NCBI RefSeq assembly: GCF_002844275.1
Contig: NZ_NXGX01000004.1
Coordinates: 310,001 to 374,000, forward strand
Origin: Thalassospira lohafexi
Lineage (GTDB): Bacteria; Pseudomonadota; Alphaproteobacteria; Rhodospirillales; Thalassospiraceae
Direction: 5' to 3'
Length of the DNA stretch: 64,000 nucleotides
Made by a program: the position numbers and the translations under genes. Shown here one piece after another: positions 8,369 to 17,081 of this stretch (positions are counted from its first letter, which is position 1; the number at the start of each line of letters is the position of its first letter). The notes under the pieces are model-generated. The model was not told the origin of the DNA. It searched no databases and saw only the letters and a program-made list of their open reading frames with translations.

Positions 8369-9228
8369 TGGCTGGCGGCATCCGACCGATCAACCGTCCG
8401 CGCAGGTTCAAGGCCCTGTCCTTGACCCGCCTTGTGCCCAATGTCGCAACCCTGATGGGGATGTGCACGGGCCTGACGTCGATCCGCTTTGCCATGCAGG
8501 ATCGCTGGGAAGCCGCGGTTGCCGCCATTCTGATTGCCGGGATCATTGATGGTCTTGATGGCCGTCTGGCCCGTATGCTGAACGCCTCAAGCCGCTTTGG
8601 TGCCGAATTGGACAGTCTTTCGGACTTTGTCTGCTTTGGCGTCGCACCTGCGATGATGCTGTATTTCTGGTCGCTGCATGAATTGGGGCCAATCGGTTGG
8701 GCCTTGTCGCTTTTGTTTGCGGTCTGCATGTCGCTACGTTTGGCACGGTTCAACACCCAGATGCTGGGCGAACCGGAAATGCCGACATGGGCTTATCGCT
8801 TCTTTACCGGTGTTCCGGCCCCGGCGGCGGCGGCCCTTGCAATGTGGCCGATTGTCCTGACCCTGCAGTTTGGCGAAGGCATTTTTGACAGCCCCTATAT
8901 CGTTGCACCTTATGGTGTTTTGATTGCCTGTCTGATGGTGTCGCGTCTGCCGACCTATTCATTTAAAAAGGTCAAAATCCCGCGTGCATGGGTCTTGCCC
9001 TTGATGCTGGCATTTGGCGCATCGGTGGCGTTTCTGGTGTCCTCACCGTGGCTGACACTGTCGGCGATTGCGGCGATTTATTTGATCAGCATGCCGCTGT
9101 CTTATCGGTCTTACCGCCGTATGGGCGTTGAAAATCAGCACGAGATGGACAAGGCAGACGAAGAAGACGATGACGGGGAATCTGACGAAGACCCCGAAGA
9201 GGGTCTTAACCGCGTTCATCAGAACTGA
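8368..9228 (+). CDS. pssA: CDP-diacylglycerol--serine O-phosphatidyltransferase
   Basis: PssA condenses CDP-diacylglycerol with serine to form phosphatidylserine, the substrate of Psd. The 286-residue protein has several membrane segments and the CDP-alcohol phosphotransferase motif at residues 61-86: 'DGLDGRLAR', then Gly78, Asp82 and Asp86 at the required spacing. The C-terminal tail is highly acidic, with runs of Asp and Glu. The ATG overlaps the psd stop codon by one base (TAATG), so both are one operon, ended by the hairpin at 9256-9283. Confidence 0.95.
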   Translation: MAGGIRPINRPRRFKALSLTRLVPNVATLMGMCTGLTSIRFAMQDRWEAAVAAILIAGIIDGLDGRLARMLNASSRFGAELDSLSDFVCFGVAPAMMLYFWSLHELGPIGWALSLLFAVCMSLRLARFNTQMLGEPEMPTWAYRFFTGVPAPAAAALAMWPIVLTLQFGEGIFDSPYIVAPYGVLIACLMVSRLPTYSFKKVKIPRAWVLPLMLAFGASVAFLVSSPWLTLSAIAAIYLISMPLSYRSYRRMGVENQHEMDKADEEDDDGESDEDPEEGLNRVHQN

Positions 9229-9255
9229 ATTTAAAATGCTGTGATCTGTTACGCA

Positions 9256-9283
9256 AAAGCCGGCATCACGTGCCGGCTTTTTT
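9256..9283 (+). terminator. Rho-independent terminator after pssA
   Basis: The 10-bp stem AAAGCCGGCA (9256-9265) and TGCCGGCTTT (9271-9280), with a 5-nt loop and T-run, ends the psd-pssA operon. The A-run on the other side means it could also stop transcription from the opposing gene. Confidence 0.88.
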
Positions 9284-9330
9284 GTGTTTGAAGTCATGTC
9301 CGTGTGTGACACGGCAAGGCAAAGCAATGC

Positions 9331-10260
9331 TTACTCTGTGATGTCGTCTTTGTGCGCCTGCCAGAAACGGACTTCACGGGCATATCGTTTGCGGTCTGAT
9401 TGCGACAGTGACGCGGTATAGAATGTGACCCACGGCATTTCGGGGTGTTCAACAACCAGTGCATTGATGTCATTGACGACCGCGTGCCCGGTCTGGGTTT
9501 TAGTGCAGGCAATCGATGCTGGAATAACATGATCATTCCCTGCAATCGGCCAAGTGGTAAAGCGGGTGTCGGGTGTTTTTTGACGCCGGTGATATTCAAG
9601 CTCGGCCGGGAAATAGAGCGTCCAGTCAATGCGATCCAATGTGATCATCGGGAGAAACTGCTCATCCGTTCCGATGACGGTCATGGTTGGATTGCCCGAA
9701 AATGATTTGAGGATCGGGTCAACGACCGCGCCATAGGACCGTTGGGCGCGAATGGCACCATTGAGTTTCCCGCTTTTGATCAGGCGCACCAGATCAACAT
9801 GATCGTCATCATCAAGATACGGCGCAAGGCGATCATCGTTCTTGGTCTGTGTCACCAGACTGACGGGGAGATGGGGTAAAACAGCATCGGAAAAAACCAG
9901 GATCTGTTCGCGTTCCGGTGTCTTGTTCATGCCGATGTTGCAAAGCGTCCCGCCTTCGGTAAGCGACTGCATCAAGCGCGGAAGTGGCACGATTTCCTTT
10001 TTGTGGCGATAGGCCGGCAGACGATCAATAAACCAGTCAAGCGTATCAACCCCATAACCGACAATCTTGCCGTCTTTTTCGACCATCGCCGGGGGTAATG
10101 GCGTCAGGGTCCAGACAATTTCATTCACCGGCTGGGCCAACACCGGGGTGATAAAAGCCGGGGACATAAATACCGGGGCGCATAATGCTGGGGCAAACAA
10201 TCCCAGCGCCATCCGTCGGGCGCGCTTAAGGCAGGAACGAAATAACAGCATCAACACCAA
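9331..10260 (-). CDS. Periplasmic solute-binding protein family 3-like (TIGR02285 type)
   Basis: The 309-residue protein has an N-terminal signal sequence ending near 'PVLAQ' (about residue 43) and then the bilobed fold of extracellular solute-binding proteins family 3: 'IVWTLTPLPPAMVEKDGKIV', 'GYGVDTLDWFIDRLP', 'CNIGMNKTPEREQILVFSD'. The 'CxxGxxKTPERE' stretch marks the TIGR02285-like subgroup of unknown ligand. No permease or ATPase gene is adjacent. It is followed upstream by a paralogue with the same layout (10394-11296), so the pair arose by tandem duplication. It may be a sensor input or a stand-alone binding protein; the ligand is unknown. Confidence 0.8.
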   Translation of the reverse strand: MVLMLLFRSCLKRARRMALGLFAPALCAPVFMSPAFITPVLAQPVNEIVWTLTPLPPAMVEKDGKIVGYGVDTLDWFIDRLPAYRHKKEIVPLPRLMQSLTEGGTLCNIGMNKTPEREQILVFSDAVLPHLPVSLVTQTKNDDRLAPYLDDDDHVDLVRLIKSGKLNGAIRAQRSYGAVVDPILKSFSGNPTMTVIGTDEQFLPMITLDRIDWTLYFPAELEYHRRQKTPDTRFTTWPIAGNDHVIPASIACTKTQTGHAVVNDINALVVEHPEMPWVTFYTASLSQSDRKRYAREVRFWQAHKDDITE

Positions 10261-10393
10261 ACCGGTTGTTCATTAAAATCTATTCTACCTTTAGTAATAA
10301 GTGTACTGCAGATGGAATTTGCAAATTTTTTCTGATTTTAATCAGATGCTTGCTCAGATGAATGGTCCAGCTTGAGGGGAAGTTGGATCAAGA

Positions 10394-11296
10394 TCAGAAA
10401 ACGCTGGCACTGATAAATTGCTGGCGGGCCTGCTCAAACCACTCGCGGTCCTTGGTATTAAGCCATGCGGCGTAAAAGTCGGTCCAGGGCATGGTCGGGT
10501 TGGCATCAATGATCGCATTGATCCGCTTAATCACTGTCCGCCCCGCTGGCGTGTTGGCACAGCCAATGGTTGCTTCAAGCAAGTTGGTGTTGCCCTCAAT
10601 CGGCAATGCCATGATTGCCTGATCAGGGGTCGACTGGCGGCGGTAATATTCTGCTTCGGACGGGAAATAAAGGGTCCAGTCGATCCGCTTTAACGCCAGC
10701 ATCTTTAAAAACGCGGTGTCATCGACAACTTCCATCACCTGATCGGAACTGCGATAGCGCGCCAGATGGCTGTCAATCAGCCCGCCGTAAGCACGCCCAA
10801 GGCGTACCGCACCTTGAAAATGAACGTTTGACAGTAACCGCCACAAAAGAAGGTGGCCCTGATCATTCATGAACGGTTTGTAACGATCAAAATCTTCTTG
10901 GCGGATAACAATCGAAATCGGCAGATGCAAAAGAACCGTTTTCGCAAAGACAATGAATTCGCGCCGGTCCGGGGTCGGGATCAGGGTGGTGCTGCACCGG
11001 ATGCCATCCGCCGTATTGCGCATTTCTGCAAGCAGGCGTGACAAAGGAATGTGCAGGACAGTGTGGTCATAATCGGTCAAACGCTGCACGAACCAGTTCT
11101 GGGTATCGGCGGCATAGCCTGTCAGGTTTGACTGCTCAGTGATGAAAGCAGGCGCAAACGGGGGAACGGCCCATGTCAGCATTTCCTTTGCCAACGGCGC
11201 GGTTGGCTGTGCAAAGGCGCACATCAAAAACGCACCGGCAAACGCGGTGCACCTCAGCCATTTTTTAACCGCTGTTTCCATTCGATCTTCCCACAC
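10394..11296 (-). CDS. Periplasmic solute-binding protein family 3-like, paralogue
   Basis: This 300-residue protein is a diverged copy of the next gene downstream. Shared features are the N-terminal signal, 'GYAADTQNWFVQRL', 'TPDRREFIVFAKTVLLHLP' and 'KRIDWTLYFPSEAEYYRRQ' (compare 'DRIDWTLYFPAELEYHRRQ' in the other copy). The conserved Cys in 'GIRCSTTLIPTPDRRE' aligns with the Cys of the neighbour. The start may be the Met at 11281. As with the paralogue, no transporter permease is nearby. The two copies are separated by 133 nt and could be cotranscribed. Confidence 0.8.
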   Translation of the reverse strand: MWEDRMETAVKKWLRCTAFAGAFLMCAFAQPTAPLAKEMLTWAVPPFAPAFITEQSNLTGYAADTQNWFVQRLTDYDHTVLHIPLSRLLAEMRNTADGIRCSTTLIPTPDRREFIVFAKTVLLHLPISIVIRQEDFDRYKPFMNDQGHLLLWRLLSNVHFQGAVRLGRAYGGLIDSHLARYRSSDQVMEVVDDTAFLKMLALKRIDWTLYFPSEAEYYRRQSTPDQAIMALPIEGNTNLLEATIGCANTPAGRTVIKRINAIIDANPTMPWTDFYAAWLNTKDREWFEQARQQFISASVF

Positions 11297-11460
11297 GGAC
11301 TATTCTTATGCGCCTTCTTCTTAGCGATAAGGATAAGCCAGAAACCCTTATCAAAATATGTATGTAAGGCGATACAAACCTTAAAGAGGGGCGCTGTCGT
11401 GGTGAAAAACTGACCAGAAAACCGTTCCGGCAGTGTTTTGGGCCATGAGCCTAAAGATAA

Positions 11461-11492
11461 CCAGCCCCCAAACGGGGAAGTTTGGGGGCTGG
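11461..11492 (-). terminator. Rho-independent terminator after the RND operon
   Basis: A perfect 13-bp stem (CCAGCCCCCAAAC at 11461-11473, its complement at 11480-11492) with a 6-nt loop lies 49 nt beyond the RND permease stop. A T-rich stretch follows on the minus strand. Confidence 0.8.
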
Positions 11493-11540
11493 TCTAACCG
11501 CGCGGCGGGGTCGGGGGGGAAGTGTCGCGCGGCTATTGGG

Positions 11541-14500
11541 TTAACGCGAGGTCGCGGGCCTGACCTTGCCCATCACCCCGGACGCCTTTTGTCCAATCCA
11601 TGGTTTAAATCGCCTGAAACTGCCCCCCATCTTGTGGCGCATCATCAACGCACACGGGGTAAAGATCAGTGTCAGGGCAGTGGCAAACGCCAGACCAAAC
11701 GCAATGGAGGTTGAAAGCTGCACCCACCACTGGGTCGATGGTGCACCGATGCTGACGTCGCGGGCGGTGAAATCGATATTGATCTGAAGCACCATCGGTA
11801 CCAGACCCAGAATGGTCGTCACCGTGGTCAGCATCACCGGACGCAAACGTTGCGCACCGGTTTGCAGGATCGCCGCCTCGATACTGCCAGCGGTATGTTT
11901 AAGCCGGTCAAACGTATCAATCAGAACGATGTTGTTGTTCACAACAATCCCCGCCAGTGCCACCACCCCGATGCCATTCATCACGATGGAAAACGCCTGC
12001 CCGGTTATCATCAGGCCAAGGAACACGCCTGCTGTCGACATGATGATCGCAATCATGATCAGCAATGAGCTTGAGATGCTGTTAAACTGGGTCACCAGAA
12101 TAATGAACATAATGAACAGCGCGACCGTAAAGGCGTTCACCAGGAAGTCAGCCGATTTTTGCTGTTCTTCATCCTGACCTTTGAATTCGACCGACACGCG
12201 TGGATCGATATCAAGGCCGCTCATCCATGCTTTGACTTCACCAAGCTTGGTATCGACCAGAACACCATCCTGAACGTCGGCCTTGACCGTAAGCGCACGG
12301 CGGCTGTCAACACGGGTCAGCGTACCGGTTTTAAGTTTTGGCGTGCGTTTGACAAAATTCGCCAGCGGCACCAATCCCTTTTCGGTCGCAATCTGAAGGT
12401 TGTTAAGCTCATCAAGGGATCGATACTTGGCCGGGAACCGCCCGACAATGTCGATTTCCTCGGTGGAATCATCGGGGCGATAGGTCGAAAAATCGATCCC
12501 GTTGGTCACCAGTTTAATCACATTGCCAATCTGATTGATGTCGGCGCCAAATTTAAGCGCCTGTGCGCGATCAACGCTAAATTCCCAATCAATACCGGGT
12601 GGTGACTTACCGTCCTCGTAATTGTACATGCCGCCGATTTCCTGCAATCCCGCAACCAGTTTGCTTGCGGTTTCGTCAAGAAGTTCGGGATAGAACGACC
12701 GCAACTGGATCTGGATATCCTTGCCTTGCGGCGGTCCTGCTTCTGCGGCGCGCACCTCTACCTGAATGCCGGCCAGATCGGCGGTTTCGCTCAGAATGCG
12801 TTTTTCAATTTCGGTGGCCTTGGGCCGTGTTTGCCAATCGGCATATTCAAGCTGGACCACACCAATCACGTCTTCGGCGGCCTCATTACCCCCCGCACCA
12901 TTGCCTGACCGGGCATAGACGGTATCAAACCAGTTCTGACCTTCGTGATGGGTATCAAGCGCCAGAATACGGTCTTCGACTTCTTTGAGCAGCGCATCCT
13001 GTTCGTAATAAGACATGTTGCCGCGTGCACGGACCTGAACAACGGCGAGTTCCGGTTCAACTTCGGGGAAAAATTCAACCCCCTTGCCAAGAACACCAAA
13101 TGAATACCAGACCGTCCCCAGAACGATGAAGGCCGCCGGAACAATCGCCCAGTAATAACGAAGCGACCCGCGCAGTAGCCGGATATAGAACCCGGTGCCA
13201 CCTTTGACCTTGTCAATGTCATCGGCATGGTCGGCGGCAATGGCCTGCAAGCTTTCATTCGATGTTGCACCGGGCTTGCCAAACCATGCGCCAACGGTCG
13301 GGACAAATATCAATGCCATGGCAAGCGACGCGGTCAGGGTAAACAGCACCGTAATCGGCAGGAACTTCATGAATTCGCCAACCACGTCTGGCCAGAATGC
13401 CAGAGGCAGGAAGGCCGCAAGTGTCGTTGCCGTCGATGCAATGATTGGCATTGCCATGCGTTTGGCCGCCAGTGGATAGGCTTTGCTACGATGCAGGCCG
13501 TCGATCATCTTACGATCGGCATATTCGGTGACAACAATCGCCCCGTCGACCAGCATCCCGACCGCCAAAATCAGGCTGAACAGCACAACGATATTGACCG
13601 TCATGCCCAGCCCCCAAAGGATCAAAATGGCTGTGAGGAACGACCCGGGGATCGCAAGGCCGACCAGCAAACCCGACCGCCAGCCAAGCGACCAGATCAC
13701 CACAACCATCACCAGCAAGACCGCAAGGATCACACTGTTTTGCAGGTCATTGAGCATCGTTCGAATGTCAGATGATTTGTCCTGCGAATAGCTGATGGTC
13801 AGGTTGGGTGGAAACGCCTGTTGAGCTTCGGCCGTGGTGGCTTTGATCGCGTCAATCACCTCGATGATGTTTTCACCAACGCGTTTGGATACTTCAATCG
13901 CGATTGCGGGCTGTCCGTTCAAACGGGCAAAGCTCTGAGCATCTTTAAACGTCCGGCGGACTTCACCGATATCGCGGAAACGAATGACGGAATCACCATC
14001 AACAATCAACGGCATATCAAGGATGTCATTGACCGATTCAAACAGGCCGGGAACCTTGATGTTAAAGCGCCCCGTGCCGGTATCGACCGCCCCCGCAGCC
14101 ACCAGTGCGTTCGAATTACGCACAAGCGATACGATGTCGATGCCATTCAGCCGATAGGCCTCGATCTTCATCGGATCAATGATGAATTCGACCAGTTCTT
14201 CACGGTCCCCGGCAAGGTTGGCCTCAAGAACCGCAGGCAATCCTTCGATAGAATCTTTCAGATCGCGCGCCATGCGCAGCAATGCACGCTCTGGCACATC
14301 GCCTGACAGGGTGACAACCAGAACCGGGAACAGCGACAGATTGACCTCATGGACCTCGGGGTCGTCGGTGTCATCAGGCAATTCGGATTTGGCGATATCA
14401 ACCCGTTCGCGGACATCGGCAAGAGCCTCGTCGATATCGACATCGGAATAAAATTCAAGCGTGACCGAGGCCCCGTCCTGATAGGACTGGGAACTCATTT

Positions 14501-14741
14501 CCTTCACGCCCTCAATGCTGCGCAGTTCCTGTTCCATCGGACGCAGCAAAAGACGTTCGGCATCTTCGGGCGATACGCCGTCATGATGCATGGTAACGTA
14601 TAAAACCGGGATCTGAACATCCGGATCGGCTTCTTTGGGGATGGTGTTATAGCCAACCCAACCCGCCGCCAGCAAAAGGATCAGAACCAGAATAACCGTG
14701 CGTGATCTGTGTAATGCGTGATCAATCAGGGACATTTTCAT
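11541..14741 (-). CDS. RND-family efflux transporter permease (inner membrane)
   Basis: The 1066-residue protein has the full AcrB/HAE1-like layout: an N-terminal TM helix, a large porter domain, a 6-TM bundle at about 340-480, a second porter domain at about 560-860, and a final TM block ('FMIILVTQFNS', 'GVVALAGIVVNNNIVLIDTFDRL'). In TM4 the proton relay reads 'GMLVDGAIVVTEYADR': Asp399 is kept, but the second Asp of the AcrB pair is Gly400. RND pumps export drugs, solvents or other amphiphiles with the adaptor encoded 19 nt upstream, driven by the proton gradient. The third gene of the operon, a PadR regulator, suggests induction by a phenolic or hydrophobic compound. No outer-membrane TolC gene is in the window. 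Confidence 0.93.
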   Translation of the reverse strand: MKMSLIDHALHRSRTVILVLILLLAAGWVGYNTIPKEADPDVQIPVLYVTMHHDGVSPEDAERLLLRPMEQELRSIEGVKEMSSQSYQDGASVTLEFYSDVDIDEALADVRERVDIAKSELPDDTDDPEVHEVNLSLFPVLVVTLSGDVPERALLRMARDLKDSIEGLPAVLEANLAGDREELVEFIIDPMKIEAYRLNGIDIVSLVRNSNALVAAGAVDTGTGRFNIKVPGLFESVNDILDMPLIVDGDSVIRFRDIGEVRRTFKDAQSFARLNGQPAIAIEVSKRVGENIIEVIDAIKATTAEAQQAFPPNLTISYSQDKSSDIRTMLNDLQNSVILAVLLVMVVVIWSLGWRSGLLVGLAIPGSFLTAILILWGLGMTVNIVVLFSLILAVGMLVDGAIVVTEYADRKMIDGLHRSKAYPLAAKRMAMPIIASTATTLAAFLPLAFWPDVVGEFMKFLPITVLFTLTASLAMALIFVPTVGAWFGKPGATSNESLQAIAADHADDIDKVKGGTGFYIRLLRGSLRYYWAIVPAAFIVLGTVWYSFGVLGKGVEFFPEVEPELAVVQVRARGNMSYYEQDALLKEVEDRILALDTHHEGQNWFDTVYARSGNGAGGNEAAEDVIGVVQLEYADWQTRPKATEIEKRILSETADLAGIQVEVRAAEAGPPQGKDIQIQLRSFYPELLDETASKLVAGLQEIGGMYNYEDGKSPPGIDWEFSVDRAQALKFGADINQIGNVIKLVTNGIDFSTYRPDDSTEEIDIVGRFPAKYRSLDELNNLQIATEKGLVPLANFVKRTPKLKTGTLTRVDSRRALTVKADVQDGVLVDTKLGEVKAWMSGLDIDPRVSVEFKGQDEEQQKSADFLVNAFTVALFIMFIILVTQFNSISSSLLIMIAIIMSTAGVFLGLMITGQAFSIVMNGIGVVALAGIVVNNNIVLIDTFDRLKHTAGSIEAAILQTGAQRLRPVMLTTVTTILGLVPMVLQINIDFTARDVSIGAPSTQWWVQLSTSIAFGLAFATALTLIFTPCALMMRHKMGGSFRRFKPWIGQKASGVMGKVRPATSR

Positions 14742-14760
14742 TGCTCCTCATGTCCACGCA

Positions 14761-15984
14761 TCAGCGCGCGACTTTTTCCGACAGGGTGGTCGCACTTTGG
14801 TCATCGGCATCCGTCTTGGCGTCTTTCACCTTGGTCGGGATCGGCAGGCCGTTTTCATCTGTTTCCAGATGCACGACATCGACAGTCGCCCCTTCCTTGA
14901 CCCAGTCATGGCCGACAACGATCAGTTCGAACTTTTCGGGCAGGCCACCAATCCAGACCCGTTCACGATTGCCGCCCTGAAGCTCGACCGGCAGGAAATC
15001 GACCTTGTTGCCATCAACCACAGAACGCACACCAAGTGCGCCTTCGTCATTGAGCGTCAAAACAGATGGCAGAACCTGATGGGCACGTTTGGTGCCAACT
15101 GGAATTTCCATCTCGGCAGTCATGCCGTCGGGAATGGAAAGATCGCTATTGTCGATTTCAACTTCGACCCGGAAAGTGCGCGTGCTGTTGTCAGCAACCC
15201 GCGCGGCATACCGCACGATGCCGTCATATTCAGTTCCGTCATACAGCCGCACATGGGCAAGCTGGCCCAGATCAATTGCCCGGATCGAATGTTCAGGCAC
15301 ATGGGCGACCACCAACATCGGGTCTGCCTTGATTAGGGTTGCAACCGGATCCCCAATCGACATCAGATCGCCGATGTCTGCGGGCAGGTTTTCAATAATG
15401 CCGTCAAACGGGGCGCGGATTTCGGTGTGGTTCAATTCGGTTTGCGCGATTTTAAGGTCAGCACGTGCTTCTTCAAGCAGGGCCAACGTTTGGGCAACAC
15501 CGGTTTTCGACCGATAGTTCTTTTCGGCCAGACTTTCGGCGGCCTTGCTTTCAAGTTCACGCTGGGCGACAAGCGCACGCGCCTTTTCGACCTGTGCCAT
15601 ACGGCCATCAACGGCCAGCTTGGCAATCAGATCGCCCTTGTTGATCGGCTGACCTTTGGCGATGCCAAGTTCAACAACGCTTGCTTCGGTTTCCGCGCGA
15701 ATTTCAACGGAAATGACCGCCTCTGTTCGACCCGATACTCTTAGGAAATCAACATGATCAACCGCATTGCTGGTGATGGTTCGAACACTGGCATGCGGCT
15801 GCTCAGCTCCATCGGTGCCGGTTGCGTTCGCAGTCCCTGACGCACCTGCACCTGTCGTGCTGGCGTCATCACCCTGTGCCATGGCGGCGTCATCGGCAGT
15901 ATCGTCTCCGACCAGATAGGCCGAGCCAATCCATATGACGGTCCCAACGACCAGAAAAATGGCAATAAGCCGTGATGCATTCAT
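14761..15984 (-). CDS. RND efflux periplasmic adaptor (membrane fusion protein)
   Basis: The 407-residue protein has an N-terminal membrane anchor at about 5-25, an Ala/Asp/Gly-rich spacer, and then the lipoyl and alpha-hairpin layout of HlyD/AcrA adaptors: 'AETEASVVELGIAKGQPINKG', a coiled-coil section with many Ala and Glu at about 130-190, 'IRAPFDGIIENL' and a C-terminal beta-barrel and membrane-proximal domain. It would link the permease encoded directly downstream to an outer-membrane channel. The gene sits between padR and the RND permease gene, with 19 nt to the permease start. Confidence 0.92.
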   Translation of the reverse strand: MNASRLIAIFLVVGTVIWIGSAYLVGDDTADDAAMAQGDDASTTGAGASGTANATGTDGAEQPHASVRTITSNAVDHVDFLRVSGRTEAVISVEIRAETEASVVELGIAKGQPINKGDLIAKLAVDGRMAQVEKARALVAQRELESKAAESLAEKNYRSKTGVAQTLALLEEARADLKIAQTELNHTEIRAPFDGIIENLPADIGDLMSIGDPVATLIKADPMLVVAHVPEHSIRAIDLGQLAHVRLYDGTEYDGIVRYAARVADNSTRTFRVEVEIDNSDLSIPDGMTAEMEIPVGTKRAHQVLPSVLTLNDEGALGVRSVVDGNKVDFLPVELQGGNRERVWIGGLPEKFELIVVGHDWVKEGATVDVVHLETDENGLPIPTKVKDAKTDADDQSATTLSEKVAR

Positions 15985-16099
15985 GTTCTTGTTCCCTCAA
16001 ATATTCCGGTGGCGGAATGCGTCTTTGACATTTAGGCGTAGGCACGTCTTTGGCTGGTGATCAGATGTCGTCCGGGGCCGTTCGGGGCTTGCCGTCTGA

Positions 16100-16684
16100 T
16101 CAGGACTTTTTGGACTTGAAGGCCTTCAAATCTTTGATCAGGTCCTGTTTGTTGTCTTTGATGAATTTCACCGTGGCATCGCACATTGCCTGACCCAGTC
16201 CGGCAACGAACTTGCAACCGGGCTTGATATTGCCGTCATCATCTCGGCCGGGGCCCGATGCACAGTCCTCTTTGTCCGGGTTGTTCGGATCAATCAGGTT
16301 GTTCATGGTTTCATAGCGAACGGCAAATTCATCTATCAGCGCCTCGGTCAGCTCAATCGGAAGCTCCTCGGCAAAGGTCAGCGTGAACAGAATATCGGAA
16401 CGGTACCGATCTTCCGCCGGACGGTTTTGCAACAGGGTGCGGATGAATTTCTGTCGGCCATCAGACGTCAGCCGATAGATTTTCTTGTCCGGGCGGTTTT
16501 CCTGTTCGTGTTCGACAAACGTCACAAGCCCGTCTTGTGTCAGTTTGGTCAAAGCCGGATAGATCGAGCCAAGCGACGCGATTTGAAAATGGCTAAACGG
16601 GCCATCTTCAAACATCTTGCGGATTTCATATCCGGTCGCTTCCCCGCCCATCAGGGCGCCCAGGCAAAGTGTACGTACATCCAT
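16100..16684 (-). CDS. PadR-family transcriptional regulator
   Basis: The 194-residue protein begins directly with a PadR winged helix: 'LCLGALMGGEATGYEIRK' and 'GSIYPALTKLTQDGLVTFV', then 'KKIYRLTSDGRQKF'. The second half is a Vir-like helical domain followed by an insert with Asp/Gly and several Cys and a Lys-rich tail, 'KDLKAFKSKKS'. PadR proteins repress efflux or phenolic-acid genes and release DNA on ligand binding. It is the first gene of the padR-adaptor-RND operon, and a long inverted repeat lies about 70 nt upstream, so it probably autoregulates the pump operon. Confidence 0.9.
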   Translation of the reverse strand: MDVRTLCLGALMGGEATGYEIRKMFEDGPFSHFQIASLGSIYPALTKLTQDGLVTFVEHEQENRPDKKIYRLTSDGRQKFIRTLLQNRPAEDRYRSDILFTLTFAEELPIELTEALIDEFAVRYETMNNLIDPNNPDKEDCASGPGRDDDGNIKPGCKFVAGLGQAMCDATVKFIKDNKQDLIKDLKAFKSKKS

Positions 16685-16752
16685 ATTCTGTTCAGTGTCC
16701 TTTTTGACTTCCCCCGAACTGACGGCGTACTGGCGGGGGAAGATGCCAGAAC

Positions 16753-16805
16753 GACTATATCAGCTCGATATATGTCGGAGTGTCATATATCGAACTGATA
16801 TAGTC
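16753..16805. promoter_or_regulatory. Long inverted repeat, likely PadR operator
   Basis: Two 22-bp arms (16753-16774 and 16784-16805) form an inverted repeat with a single mismatch around a 9-nt centre. The arms are AT-rich and contain ATATATG/CATATAT and GACTATATCAG/CTGATATAGTC words. It lies just upstream of padR and is the most extended dyad in the window. Binding by the PadR protein is an inference from position and from the dyad form of PadR operators. Confidence 0.7.
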
Positions 16806-16968
16806 AATAGAATACGGGCGAAAATTCTGTGACGATCTTTCCACCAGGACGATCCATGATGGTGCGATGTTACAGACAGCCCGTAAAATTCTATGGCCGC
16901 ACATCAAGGGGATGTTGATCGGTTGGTCGCCAAATTGTCTTAAAATGCGACATCCTGCGTCCGTTTGT

Positions 16969-17001
16969 ACATAGTCGGACGCTTTTCACGTCCGACTATG
17001 T
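16969..17001. promoter_or_regulatory. Second inverted repeat upstream of the AraC-type gene
   Basis: A perfect 13-bp inverted repeat (ACATAGTCGGACG and its complement) with a 7-nt spacer lies 81 nt upstream of the AraC-type start. Its CGACTAT word recalls the PadR operator arms. No T-run follows on either side, so an operator is more likely than a terminator. The 16685-17081 gap holds no supportable gene. Confidence 0.5.
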
Positions 17002-17081
17002 CTATTGAAACGATATAGTTGGACTGATGGGGCAAAACGGACCAACGCAGATGCAATATAAATGATCAGGAGCATGCCGGA

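Noticed and set aside
13227..13775. A 182-codon frame antisense to the RND permease gene
   Set aside because: It is dominated by His, Gln, Asp and Arg from the complementary codon pattern and shows no protein-like features; the RND gene on the other strand is certain.
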